Below, piece after piece: positions 25,663 to 39,600 of a stretch of 64,000 bases of DNA (the stretch's first letter is position 1; the number at the start of each line of letters is the position of its first letter). The notes under the pieces are model-generated. The model was not told the DNA's origin, searched no databases, and worked only from the letters and a program-made list of their open reading frames with translations. The position numbers were made by a program, and so were the translations under genes. Origin of the DNA: Paraphysomonas bandaiensis. Its lineage: Eukaryota; Chrysophyceae. Location: assembly GCA_965644295.1 (NCBI GenBank), contig CBFFRP010000231.1, positions 1 through 64,000 on the forward strand. The letters run 5' to 3'.

Positions 25663-26535
25663 AACAGACATGCAAGCACTATGAAAGTAAGGTATTTTAA
25701 GTAATTAGTGCTCATTCTTTATGTAGCCAAATATGAGTAAATCTTATGCATAAATTTCTTGTATTCGTGCTAATAAAAATACAATTGCTCCAACTTAATT
25801 ACCATGCTACAGCTGTATCTAGGCATGGCACGTTGTCAGAAAATTTCCATCATTATATTGGGATCGTTAATTTTTAACAGGTCAGAACTAGGAAGTTAGG
25901 GGGAGATTGTGATCTTGCTGTCAAAATAATCTACTACTGAGTTGTGAAATGAGATGTGTACTACATAAAATTTGTTGTTGTCGGGTGAGTAGTGCTCTTT
26001 TCCTGGGAGTAGTTATCACATTATATGTATTAACTATTGATGGTTACATGCTGGTGATAATGAAGGTAAAAGATTCATGCATAACACAATCTGGATAACT
26101 GGAACTTTAGATATAATCACAAATAGTTCCATGTCATGATGAGTGCACTGCACATGCGCCTAATCACGTTACTAGTAATATAAGTATTGTTACAATAGAA
26201 TGAGTGATTGAGTGACCACCACATATGTGAAATACTGCTGTTATTATCCTGGTTGTCAGGAGAGGTATATCCTGCTGTGGTCAAAACCTGCCACAGCCGT
26301 GTTTTTAAAATAACCTTGCAACTATAGTGAGTTAGTTAGAACTATCAGTGCGAAATGCTAAGCACTAAAGGCACACCGAATGAACTATATAATAATATTA
26401 AACAAAAATACATATAATACTTAGCTACATATCAATCAGAATCATGATTGACAGACACCTACTGAACATACTCTCTACTAGATTACACAATAATTGAGCT
26501 GGAATATCATTCCAAATCAAACGGCCAAAAGTTGC
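25663..26535. other. Gene-free stretch between fold-back repeat and transposase fragment
   Basis: No open frame of note, no tRNA, no clear repeat. AT-rich and intergenic in appearance; probably part of a transposon graveyard. Confidence 0.4.
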
Positions 26536-26955
26536 CTAAACAGCTCCTTCGCATTCCTTGGTTTGTGATCCCTCATGCAATCGTCTATCTGAATCACTTT
26601 TGATACGACGTCGTAAAGTACGCTCACTGACATTAATGGAAGGCAATGCATTTTTCAGAGACGGTCCAGTAACGCGTTGTGACTTACGAGCCTCACGAAG
26701 AATCATACTATCTTCTCTTGCAGTTGTTTTTCTCTTACGACCACTACCAGGACACCGATCATAATTATTAGAAACCTTTACTCTGTTGTATACTCTACAT
26801 AAATTACTTGGATTCATATGCATTTGCTTAGCAATCTCACGAAATGTTAAACCCGATTCTCTGAGTGCCACTAACTGCATCTTATCAAGAGGATTCATAT
26901 GATAGTGTGTTCTAGGACTCTTTCCTTTTAAATTCTTACGTTTACGTGTTGTCAT
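26536..26955 (-). pseudogene. Tc1/mariner-type transposase, N-terminal DNA-binding part only
   Basis: A 139-aa open frame holding two helix-turn-helix units. The first is MNPLDKMQLVALRESGLTFREIAKQMHMNPSNLCRVYNRV-like, then a GRKRKTT GRPR-type linker, then a second ending NVSERTLRRRIKS, the paired-like arrangement of Tc1/mariner transposases. The catalytic DDE half is missing: the frame ends at EGAV-stop and I see no D/DE34D region beside it. It is therefore a truncated copy, or a small DNA-binding protein derived from one. The intact frame leaves the second option open. Confidence 0.75.
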
Positions 26956-27644
26956 GAATGAAATTATATGGATATATATATGCTTTTAATAGATATGATT
27001 ATGGATTGTGAGATATGTGAGATACTGTCAGATCCATATGACGAGATGGCTTGATTTGAATTATGAATAAAGCATAAGAAATTTTATCAAAAATATGTAT
27101 TTTTGAGTCATTATTTCTAGTTTTTTCGCAAAAATAACCACTTTTAGAGCAGTAGATGATGTAGTAATTTATAAAAAGCATGTTTTTTAGAATTTCAGGT
27201 GGGAAAAAGTTGGAAATAAGGTGTTGAAACGAACCTAATCAGGCTGGTGGATAAAATCATCCATTTTTCAATAACAGGAAATGGAAATATCTCATTTTTT
27301 GAAATCAACTAAATAAAAAGTATAAAAGTCATCATTTTCTGGAAATGTAAACACAAAATCAACTGAATATCCCAACAAAAACGGATACAGTACTCTCCCT
27401 ATATATATATATGTGTATACACTGTATGTGTGTATGTAATAAAGCATACACTCGAATGAGAACAAAACTCCTTGCTTGATATGTATGTAGAAATCAGATG
27501 ACTATGACAAGAGATACAACTGATTACTAAGAACAATCATCATTGTAGAACGATATGATATAGTGTGATTGATAGTCTATAAGATCTCTTTGTAATCAAT
27601 AGACATAACGTGTGATAGAGTCCTATGGCAGTTAGTGTATAGTG
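26956..27644. other. AT-rich upstream region of the HERC1-like gene
   Basis: Very AT-rich with no gene. A TATATATATATATGTGTATAC run near 27400 and a TGTATGTGTGTATGTAATAAAG stretch lie ~200-240 bases before the ATG at 27645 and could be promoter sequence. Confidence 0.4.
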
Positions 27645-30600
27645 ATGAGATTACAGGACATGTTTGCAGGCAAACTGCCTATAGTTGATATATTGCATGA
27701 TATACATGTGCAAGATGAGGTTGAAAAACTTCTTAACAGAGCCCTTAATTTAGATAATAGCCGATGGTATATATCCAGGAGAGAGGATAACTTGGACATC
27801 CCTGCACTCTCTAGATATGACTTGATTCACCACAGATCTCCACGAGTTGACTTTGAAATTGTAAGAGCTGTGTTTACTTTTCTACGAGCAAAATTGTTTC
27901 CGTCAGAAAACTCGACATATCTTAACCCTTTAGTCACTATTTCATTGCATGATGTGTTGAAAGAGAAACTTCGTGAGAATCAGCGAAAGCAGGTTGTTCC
28001 ACTACAACAGCAAATGGAACTGGCTTTATTATGGTAAGCTGTAAATTTAATATCGCTTTCCTGATATAATACTATTTCGTAACTTAGGCGCACGATGACA
28101 CTGTTCCTTGAATCTGATGATATCAGCTTTGCGATTGAGTTTTTTCATGAGTTTCTAATTACTGTAAAAGCTCTACCGCCGCTTTCGTTGTCGATATATT
28201 GGACCGAACGACCCCAACGGGATTGTATGGTGGGAATAAAGGGCAATGATGGTGATAACGATAGTATAGAAAAGCAAGATGAAACAGATACCCCCATTTT
28301 ACCCGTGCCAGAGTTAAACTACTTGACTGATAACGATAAAAGTGATGGGATCAGTGACCCTTCCGCTGCAGCCGCGGCTGAGGAGGAAGCATACAATAGG
28401 AAAGAACATGATCCACTGGGAGTGGTTCAGAAGTTGTTTAACACAGCGGAGTACCTTGCTGGAGTGATAGGGCCTTCTCAGGTTTCTGACCAAGCCACAT
28501 TGCTTTCCATGGTTCTGGCCTTGGGGGTTAAGTCAGGTCGCGCAAGTCTGCTTCTCTCTGCTGCCAAGTGTATCGCCTCAACTGATGCTATGCTGACAAA
28601 TGATGAATTAGATATTGCTATTTTGAAAGACATTGAAAAGTATGTTCGCGAGAATTGTGCTGACTTAAAGGATGGCTTTGTTGATCATAGTTGCAACAGC
28701 GATTTCGGTGACACGTACGAAACGCTGAGAGATGTAATCCAGAGATCATGTGGGGGAAACAACGGTGGAGTGATTCTTAGCTTTGGTAAGGCTGACCATG
28801 GTAAGCTGGGTCATGGAGACTCTCAAGTTCACCGAGCTGTCCCAACACTTGTCGAGAGCATGCGAGACATTAATATTGTGAAAGTTGCGTCTATGAGTAC
28901 CTATTCCGTTGTAGTTGATGCTGAGGGAGCGGTTTATGTTTGGGGGACAGGTATTGATAGTTTTCTCTTACTGTACATGTTGCTATGTATAAATGCTTTT
29001 CCGTGCAAGCGTTCGCGTTTAATTTTGGGTACAGGTGGGTCATCAGGGAACATGCAGGGTTTGCGCACCGATATCGTTCCACAGCCTTTGGATGCACTTT
29101 CCGAGAAGGCACCAGTTCGAGATGTTGCCTGCGGCCTGGGTCATGCTCTATTTCTTATGGCCAATGGGCGTGTTTGTGCCTGGGGGAATGGTGGAAATGG
29201 TCGTCTTGGTCTGGGTGATACTGCAGACCGTGCCGAGGCATGTGTGATAGCTGGTAATTATTCGGCATGTGTACGTGATGTATATAATGTTCATAATGTG
29301 GGTATTTCTGTGTAGACTTGATGGGAGAAGTGGTCGACTCAGTATATTGTGGTGCATCTCACAGTATGGCTGTTATCAAGAGATCAGGCCGGGTCTACAC
29401 ATGGGGAAAGAATACGCAGGGCCAGTGTGGAAGAGGTTTGTCACATATGGAAGCTTCGTACTTCTTCATCATTACATGTCCTAGGAAACATGGAAGACAT
29501 TTTAAAACCCACTCTTAATACAGCTCTTAAAAGTGAAGTTATTGTAAAGGTAATTTTCGAAGTCGTTATATTGCTTTGTCAACGTGTGATATAGATGGCA
29601 GCTGGGTGGGAACATTCGATTGCCTTATCAGCTAGTGGTAAGAAGGCTGCAGTTTTTATTCGTGTGAGTTTTACTTTGCATTCTAGGTCGGGTATATGCC
29701 TGGGGTTCAGGATACAAGGACAGTCGTAGAGGTCTGGTCCCGCCAGTTTTGGGTCTTGGACACTCAGAAGGTCGTACGCTACCTGAGCTGCTGACGTCCA
29801 TTGAGTCAATACACATCATTGACATTGCCAGTGGATGGGATCACTGCCTCGCAGTTGACTCTAAACGCAGAGTATTCAGTTGGGGAAGTGGACAAAACGG
29901 TACTTGAGAAATTCTGTGTGTCGTCTGTAATCGAAATTTGTTTTAGGCAAGCTGGGGCATGGTTCAGAAGAGAATGTCACTGCCCCCTGTATTATCCCGG
30001 CATTAGAGAACCAAAGGGCTCTTGCAATAGCAGCAGGTTGCGAACACAGCGCTGTTATAACCGAGGATGGCATGCTGTATACATGGGGCCACGGGGATGG
30101 GGGAAGATTGGGGCACGGTGATAACGATGCCCGGTCTATTCCTTCCCCAGTGATGACACTCGCTCATATGCACGCCAGGTACAGCTACGAATATTATGCG
30201 CTTGTTCGGGAAAATAATGTTATGTGTATTTTAGACCAGTACTTGTTAGTTGTGGGGATAAGTTCACTATTGTTGCTGTCGAACCATATGCAGCAACAAA
30301 TGATGTCTTCAACCCTGGCCACAATGTTGCATCGACACTCGATGATAGAGCTAGAGGAAATCGTGTATTATCCCTTGACTGGCTACATAAGTGTGTGGAC
30401 GAACATTTGTTGCGCCCTAAAAGGCGGAATTCGCACCAGTTATCTGCCACTCTTCAGGTACTGGGATATGTTTTCAACACCTACATGTTTTGATGTGTTA
30501 TTAGGCCATGCCCAGTCAGCCTGCACCGGATTCACCTGATGTATTGAGGAGTAAAAGTCTGACGTTTGATCGCTCTGTCGTTAATAAGATGGAAGCAGAT

Positions 30601-33600
30601 ATGGCGTCGGAAAATGTAGGAACGACTGATAATCCTGATTATATATCTGGGAGGAGTGTATTGTTATCCCTTCTCTCCCTCATGTCAAGATCATTCGACA
30701 AACGGCGATATGAATCAATAGCAAAATGTCAAACCAGTGACACGAATGAGAAGCCGCCGAAGACTGCTGTTGAATATTCTGTGGAATTGTCGGCACAAAC
30801 TTTTAATGCTATAAACAACACATTGTGCATAATTGCCGAATCTTTTTTTAAATCAATCTGCAAGGATGAATCGAATGTAGATTTTACGAGCGATCAACAG
30901 CACGATATTGGCAGGCCTGATGGATGTTCTACGAAAACAGATTTTTTAGGTCTAGGTGTGAACACCGACTGGTTAGATGTTTTGCAGGACAAAAAGAGAT
31001 CCAATTCAAACAGCAGTGAAGTTGATACGGCATTGGACGAGACATCGCATGCATTACCTGACAGAATGGTGAACTGGGGGATTATTCGCTTTACACTCAG
31101 TGTGCTGCAGCATAACTTGTACGTACTTAATGTCACTGCAGCATCTGCTAGCAGGAGAGAAACCCAAGCACAGCGCAGAAAGTCTCTGAAGAGTAGCATT
31201 GAGTCTGCATATGACTTCTTAGAGAAGGAAATTGTAGAAAGACAGCTGTACCCCCATTCTCTAAATTCGACAGAAAGACTGGCAGCAATACTTGGCGGCA
31301 GCATTGAGGAACATGAAGTGAGATCTTCTGACGATGACGATGATGACGATGATGCCAAGGATGATGATGACGATGAGGACAGCGAAGATGATGACGAAGA
31401 CGATGATGATTACGAACAATCAGGGGACCACCTGGATGAGTCGGACCTTTGTGCAGAAGAGGAGGATCAGTATGATGACTATGATATCAGCAAAGCAACC
31501 TATGACGATGATGAAGATAGTCGTGAAGACGAAGGTCTCAATCTTGATGATTACAATGGCAACAGCTCTGCGCGTCGGTTTGGTGATGGAGTATTATCAG
31601 CGCGTGGGCGTATGTCTGTTGGAGATTCAACGCCAGGAACAAGCAGGGCAGCAAGTGGGGCATATTTGGCAGAAGGAAATAACGATATTGATACCCAAAA
31701 CGAAAATTCGCTATCTCATGAGTCAGGAGACGATGCAGATTTCAAGGACGACATGTATCGCGGACTCGATATAAGTTCTGCTGCATCTGAGGAAGATGTA
31801 GATGACTTGATACGAGTTGAAGGTGGTGGCAATGTAACGGCTGACTACTCGCCGGCTCCCTCAAATGAAAGCTTGCAGCACCGACATATGGCCTCTGACT
31901 GCAAGGAAGTAGCTGAAAATAAAGACCTCGTGTGCTTTGAGAAAGGAGCAAACGCTGAAGCCGCCGAATCCGTTGGTTTTGCTCGAGGTATGCATATAGA
32001 ATACTTCTGTCTATTAGGCATGACTTTATATGTAGAGTACGACGGTATTCAAGGTCAAGTGATGGGCATTCAGTTTGGTACGGGTGAAAATGAGGAAGAG
32101 GATGAAGATATGCAGAAAGCAATTTTTTCAAGTATTGACTCCAGGACAGGCGAAGGCGAAAATATATTTGAGCTCATGTTGCAGTACAAAGATTTTGGAC
32201 AGTCATCTGAAGTATTGCAAAGACTCAGCGGTCAACTGGAATATATGTCTCGTCGTATATTCGATATTATTGTTTCTGCCGAAGAAAAATTATCTGAAGA
32301 TATTGTCGCAATGATTTTTCTCTGGAAAGATATTCAGAATTGTATTGGGTTAGGGTTCTCTTCAATGTACAGCACAGACGAGCAGAAAGAAGTGGTGCTT
32401 AGCGTAATTGCAAGAAGTGAAGAGTGGCTGCATATCTTTCCTGCCGTATTCTACGGACTCAAGAATGAGGAAATATTTGGGGTCTTAGCGAAGGATTTGA
32501 TTGTTTTGTGTAAAGATACACATATCAGAGCGAACCAAATAGACCTTGATGATATCACATCACTGTTGCGCAAAATGAAAGTCCACAATCTTACAATAAC
32601 GGATATCATGAATGAAGTCATTTATTCGTCCACTGGCGATGATGCAACTTCCAACCCGCCCCCCTTTGACGGAGAGCGCTTTTGTGAGAACAGTAGTTTT
32701 TGCTATATTTTATTTAAGTCTATCCTCGAGGTCGTAAAATTGTGTGTTTCTTTTTTGTTTCTTCAGAAGACGACTAACCCCGTTATCACAATAGGAAAAG
32801 TTGAAAACTGTATTTCCGATTTTCTTTCTGTAATCGTGGAAATGGTTGACGTCGAAATCAACAGTATAGTGTCTTATTTACCGTCTCTTTTGGGAAATCG
32901 ATATCAGAAGCACGCTGGGACACGCATGTTCCACCAGTTAAAAGATTTATTAAATCATATTCTTCAAAATTCAATTACTGGTTCTTTATTATCGACAATT
33001 GGTGGGTTATTTTCAAGCGGTCACAATAACGTGGAATGCGTGACTATATTTCTTCCACATGCACTCGACTTGCTGAAAATTTTCGAAAAATATAGCGATA
33101 TTTTGACAACAGAAAGCAATCACTACAGCTTCAGCGACATGGGAAACTATTTGAAGGAGTGGTTGTTGAATGAAATGAGATGGGTATTCTTGTTTGTTTC
33201 CTCTGCTGTTGGGATAGCCAGCCGGGCTCGTTCTGATTTAGCGTTGAGTGAAGAGAAGTTTTCTCTGAGTAAATGCTACGATAGTTGTCCTGACACCTTA
33301 ATTGATGGTGAAGAGTTCATCAAAACGCCTTCACATCCCGTTTGGATTCGACTCGGTCCAAAGGTAAAAGTTTGGAGCTACATTGGTGACTCTGATAAAT
33401 ATTTTTCAAGCGGAAGCATCAACGCGTCGTCTAAAGTTGTCAGTGATGAATGGAGTTCGATGGTGTATATTCTTGCTTCAACATGTGGAGATAATTCCTC
33501 CTCTGATACCAGCATTGAAGAAATATCATGGTTCACAAAGCTTATTCAGAACATTCCTGGAAGGTTATCGACTTGGCTGCGCGACAAAGGTGTGAGCGAA

Positions 33601-36600
33601 CTCAGCCCGGTTCTTGGGTTGAAAGAGTACGTTTTAGGCCTCATCCTTGGAGTGGAAAACGGATTTGCACACTCCACATATATTTATGACGAATTTATTA
33701 AGGCAGCCAGCATTGAGCTAGATTCCTTAGAGAAAACTCACGGTATATTATTTGTTGTTAAATTCAAGCACTGGATATTTCGCTGTCAGCTTCTGATATG
33801 TGCACTTATTCTATCTTTTTATGGGTTGCATCGGTATTGTCACGATCTGATTGGCATATCCACCGGAAAAACTGGCGGAGAATATTTGCTTCCACGCTTG
33901 TATGAGATATGGACGTATCATGCCTGTGTTCTTGGCATTGTTATTGAACAAGTTGTTGCTATGACGAATCAGGCAGAGCACTGCATTGAAAAGATTGAGG
34001 CCCGCATGACACAAGGTAATTGTGAATTACATGTAAGCCCAATAGTTTTCATTGTGTTATGTGTGTTCAGTTGAAGGTCGGTGTATATCATTACTTCGGG
34101 GACCTCACAAAATATATGATTTTGGGAGCTCATATTCAGGTATGGAACCGTAAATGGAACGCGATGTCTCATTGGATTTCTAGACAACCTTGAAAGTGAT
34201 CTGAGTTGGCTTCGGAGCAGCATAGTATATCGTATTCAACGGTGAATATGGATCAGTACTTGTTATCTATACCTGACATTTGTTTGCAGGGCCCATATCC
34301 CAACTGATGATATTTCGATATCCCTTGATGACACATATTCCTATCCGCCTAATTCTGACCCTGCACAATCTTATGCAATGCAATTGTGTATTTTGTCAGA
34401 CTTAGGAACAGTATTGTTAGGTGAATTTTCTGTGAAGCATTTGGAAGATATTGCCGCCGTCAGATGCATTTGTCAAAAGAGTGCGATATTTTCGTTGCGG
34501 TTATGTGAATACACTCTCTCGCTGATGTATAATTCAGAAGACGCTTTGTTTTATTTCACAAGAGGTCTGTTTCTACAACATTCGAATGCAAAGATCTCGA
34601 AGACTACTCTATGTAATGCAATTGATCCTGACCCTGCTGTGGGTTGTGTAATTCACAGCACACTACAAAAGAATATGGAAATATTTGCAGATGCGGGTTT
34701 TGGCACTGCGACTGTAAATGTTGATGATGTAACCGTGAAAGAACGATATTCCGCAATAATGGATGTCGACAACTGCATTTACCTGGTAATATCCTCAATA
34801 TACAAGAAGTATCTTCCTACTAACGCTACAGCCATGACGGAAGTTTCAATGGCAAAGAGCCAAATATTCTCACTTATGCTTATTCCACAGCTTATTGATA
34901 GTCTAAATTTGTGTGTTTGCTCATCATTAGAAGGATACACACCCAGAATGGACGGGACATTGTCTTTGAAGTCACCTACTGCTGGTCTTTGTACTCTCAT
35001 GGAGCTGTTGCGGGCTATATGCACAGAAGTTATTTCTGATAAAAAGGATGATTATTTTTGGAGCATCATGGGTTGTATTGGCAATTTTATGCGTTGTACG
35101 CGAACTTTAGAGTTTAGAGGAAGCAACGTTGAGGAGCCTGATAATTTGTATTCGAAAACATTGTGTCCCTCGTCACTGCAAGTGCTAGAGTACTGCGGCG
35201 GTCTCATGAATATTTTATGCAGTGTAATTCATGGTCTGAGTGACATGAAAGTTCAAATTACTAGAAATATCGAAAGAACAAAGACGAAAATGCTCCTTAG
35301 CCAGATAAGAGGTGTAAACTACTCTAGTCCTGTTGTTATACCGAATGCTTCAACTGATAAAGGTGATTATGCCATTGGATTTTGGATGAAGATTCCCACC
35401 GATTATTATGAAAATATGCACAAATATCAAAGTACATCTACAATGTTTCGGGCTGATAATCCCGCTGAATCAATTGAAGTAACGACAAATAGTCAGCTGG
35501 AAGGCGCCAGACATCACGTTTCCTTGGATGGGCTTCGTACTCATATCTTGTCTAGAGTTCCGGAGGCGGGAGAGGTGGACATGATGTCGCTTTTTAAGGT
35601 ATTGGATTAGCGCTAGCAAATTTGAATTTCATGCCGTACTGTAGGATATTCCGACCTCGCCGTGTAACCCTGGTGTTGTATTGGAGACACTTCCTGACGG
35701 TTCTTCTAGTCTTATTGTGTCACTGACAACATCTTTACATAAAAATGGAGTAAAAGTAAGCAAGCCTGTTCGTGTGGTTAAACTGAGATCAAGACCGTTG
35801 CAAGCGGATACCTGGTTAGATATTTGCATACAATTTTCCAATTTGCCGAGAAGTGGTGAAAAAAATGAAGCATATGGTTCTTCGATTGTACAACTATTTG
35901 TTGACGGGAATATGCATGCGTCTGCGACGGATTCGTTTGGACGGTAGGTTTATTTTGTGTTTCTTATGAGAAACTGAGATATGAAATCAGGCTATCTTTG
36001 CATCAGAATATAATATTTGGAAATATTCCAGTTTCTTTAATCAAACCTTCGGATGAATCGTGCTTGCTGGTGGGAGGAGTCCGATGGGCTTCTCATACAG
36101 CTCATGAACAAGGAAGCGATGTGGACGGAAAAGGGCCCGCAGATGCGAGACCACTGGATAATTCTTATCCCCATTCTTTCAGTGTTATCCCTTTAGAAGA
36201 TTTCAAACTATCAGGACAAGCTTCAATGGCGACTGTGCCTAGTAAGGATGTTAAAATACCCTACTTGCCTGTTGCTTTGCTGCATGACGTGCTTCAAGAT
36301 ATGACGACGTCTGCGGAGTGTTGCATGAGCATCACAATGAAGCTGTTGCTTTCCTCTGCTAAAGGCGCTCTGAATGCATTGAATGCGCCCTGCGTATCGA
36401 CAAATTGTGATGATAATTTGGTGTATATGTGTTCCTTTGTACGCCTTTTACCTTCGGTTGGACAATGGGCTGTGGGATTGCTGGGTACTGGAGCTGGCAA
36501 CAGCGCTATTCATGTACTTCTATTCCAATGTTTTAATAATTGACATAATGTTTTGTATTGTTAGGAGGCAGCGTTTGAAATTCTTAAAGCTTATATATCG

Positions 36601-39600
36601 ATACTTCACGAGGTGAAAACCCTCCTTGGGCGGAATATTCTTCCAGTGACAGCTTCAGCGGAGCTTCAATCAAGTGCTGATGCAGCTATCAGCGCTCTTC
36701 AACAGCATTTTATGTACTTGATTGCCGCTGTTGGTGTACTTGTTGGATGTGAAAATTTTGAGGGTTTTTCTTCTGTGGAAGGTGCCGAAGGCAGGGATAT
36801 AGACTCCGCAGTTATCCAGCGTCATCGTAGATGGCTTCGGCGACTGCAGTCTAACCGCACAATGTCACCAGTGTTAGTGTCTCCTGCAGATATAAGCGCA
36901 TTGAGTGGAGCGCTGAGTGATATAAATATTGTTCAGCAAAATGAAAATGTCATTGTAACAAGCATATCTGCCCTTTGTGCATATACTATTGACGCGGGGT
37001 TACTATCTATCAATGCCTTGTCGGAAGCAGTGAAACAGGCATCAGTGGTTACAACTGTTCCTTTGCACTTTATTTTGATCGGTCTTTTTTCTGGAGGTGG
37101 ATGGCCTGTGTCACTTAGAGTGAATTCTATGGTTGATGTACATCCACGCGCATTATTTCTTAACCTAGATCCGAAAGCACTGGAGCAGTCCGTGTTCCCA
37201 TCTAGTGCTGTGGTTCATAGCATGTCTTCTGGAGTTGGGGGTAGGCCGAGTGGTGTGTGGATGCATCGATGTACTGGAGGCTTTTTGAGATGCCCGATTT
37301 CCACCGAACTCACTTCTGGAGACGACGTTGTGAAGTGCAGTACACTTCCCCCGATGCACTCAGTTATCATTCCACGGAGTTCAAGAGCAATGTTTTTGGG
37401 AACAGAAATGATACCTTCCAAAGATACTCACCCACCACTCGCGTTAGATTTTGTTGCGGATATTATGCAGATGAAACCGCTTGGAGGTTCCGATGACTTA
37501 CAAGACCTACTGAACCGCCTTGCTAACAAAGAAACTTCACACATTAGTGATTGCACAGGGGATGAGACCTTAAATGACGATCCAGCTCTGGCTCTGACAG
37601 TATTTATGGCTCATATTCGGAGTATATTAGTACAACTAACGTCAGCAGAGGCACTGCGTGACGATAAGAGAATTCAACATCTCAACCTACTTCGGACTGT
37701 TTTGGAGCGTGATTTGGCCAGTATCATATCAATTGCAGCGATGGATCCAGTGAAGTGTGTTGTCGATGCATTCAAACTCGCTTCCAGAATCAATGGTTCT
37801 GTTAGCGGGCAGTTAGATGTTTTGTCTAATCTCTTGAGAGAAGGGGATGTAACATTCTTAGAAAAAATATCTTTGCGGATATGGAGGCATTTTCAGGTTA
37901 TCGCTTCTACGACCCGCAAGGGGTCATCAACCGAACCTATTCCGTCACCAGTTGCCCTTGCGGGTGATGTACAAATCTCCGGGAATAGAATACGAGCTCT
38001 GAGTCACTTTCCGTCTGTACGTGTGCTTCCTGTTCAACTGGAGAGAATGACTGGCCGTTGGTTCTACGAATGTACACTTCTTTCCGACGGATTAATGCAG
38101 ATTGGATGGGCCGACAGAGCCTTCAGGTGTGATCCAGTATGTGGACAGGGAGTAGGAGACCACTTGCATTCTTGGGCTGTAGATGGCTTGAGGTATAGAT
38201 TTAAGCGTAGCATGAGATGCTGATGTTTTACTAAATTTAGCGACCTAAGTTTAAATTGTATCGTGATGATATTTAGAGCAGTATAAAATTATGTTATTGC
38301 ACCGGTTGTATATGTTAACTGTCTATCTCAGAACGAAGAAATGGAATGTGTCATGCGATACTTATGGTGTGCGCTGGAAAACAGAAGATGTAATTGGTGT
38401 ACTTGTTGATATGGATTTATTAGAAATGAAGTTTTTTGTCAATGGGACAGATTTAGGCCCTGCTTTCGAAAACTTCTCGTCCAATGGATTATATCCAGCC
38501 GTATCACTTAATGTTCGTCAGTGTATGCGCGTTAACTATGGACAGGAGATGTTTCTATATCCTCCCACAGAAGTAGATGGTCTACCATACCGACCTGTGC
38601 TAGAGGCTTTTAACATGTCCAAAGAATCTGAACGTGCCAAACCGTCTGCGTTGTCAACGGTCAATGCCCCACCCAAGACCACACTGAGCAATGGTACTAC
38701 AGGTGGAGTGAGTGAGGTGAAGACTGATAGGTCTGTCTCAGCGACAAGAACAAGTGAGCAACGCGTGCTTCCTGCGGAGTCTTCAACAACTGCAAGTGAA
38801 ACAATGACACGAAGTGTGTTTGTTATTGATGAGCTGGGATCTGCGACGAATGATGCGTCGGCACCGAATAGAGATGAGATTTCGGATGCAACTAGTCCTG
38901 CGCCAGGTACTGTACTACAGAGGACCGTAACTGTTGATACTGGGGATGGAGCGGATGAAGCGTCTCAGTCGGAGCGAAGGCGTGGCACAGGCGACAATGG
39001 TTCCAATACAGAAGATGAGGTAGGTATACGTGATAGGATACTGTATATCTAATTATTTCCGTGCAGTATAATGGTTGGCAAGGGTCAGACAGCAATGCTC
39101 TCTTGGAATCAAGAACTAGAAATACTACACAACAGCATTCAACGAGTGTAACAGATAGTAACGACGATGTGCATGTAGCAGGTGGAAGCTCCGTAGGTAG
39201 AGGGACTGCAGGCGTTGATGCGCTTTTTACAGGGCATCAAACGTCAAGTTCCACTCCTGAACTCGAAGCACGTAGGCAGCTACTTATTGAAAATTTAATT
39301 GGCATGGTATAGTAACTGAATGTGCATAATCGGGTTCTAAAATGCTTATAGGGATTCCCTGTTGATTGGGCTCTCCGAGCTGCAGAAAATTGCGATGCGT
39401 CGTTGTCGGAATCCACTGCTATTGCGTGGATAATAGAAAGGTGGGTAAATTTGTGTCACTGTGATGTATATTTTTGCCTGTAGTAATTTCAATGCAGAAT
39501 GGAACTGGAGCAGGCGAAGCTTGAAGAGCTTGAAGGTGGTGACTCGCGCGTAGCAGACGAGGAGGATTTCGACGATATAGATGATATTGGGCTAGATCAG

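Noticed and set aside
31334-31774. Methionine/threonine-rich frame over the acidic run
   Set aside because: It is a frame shadow of the Asp-rich stretch in the HERC1-like gene.
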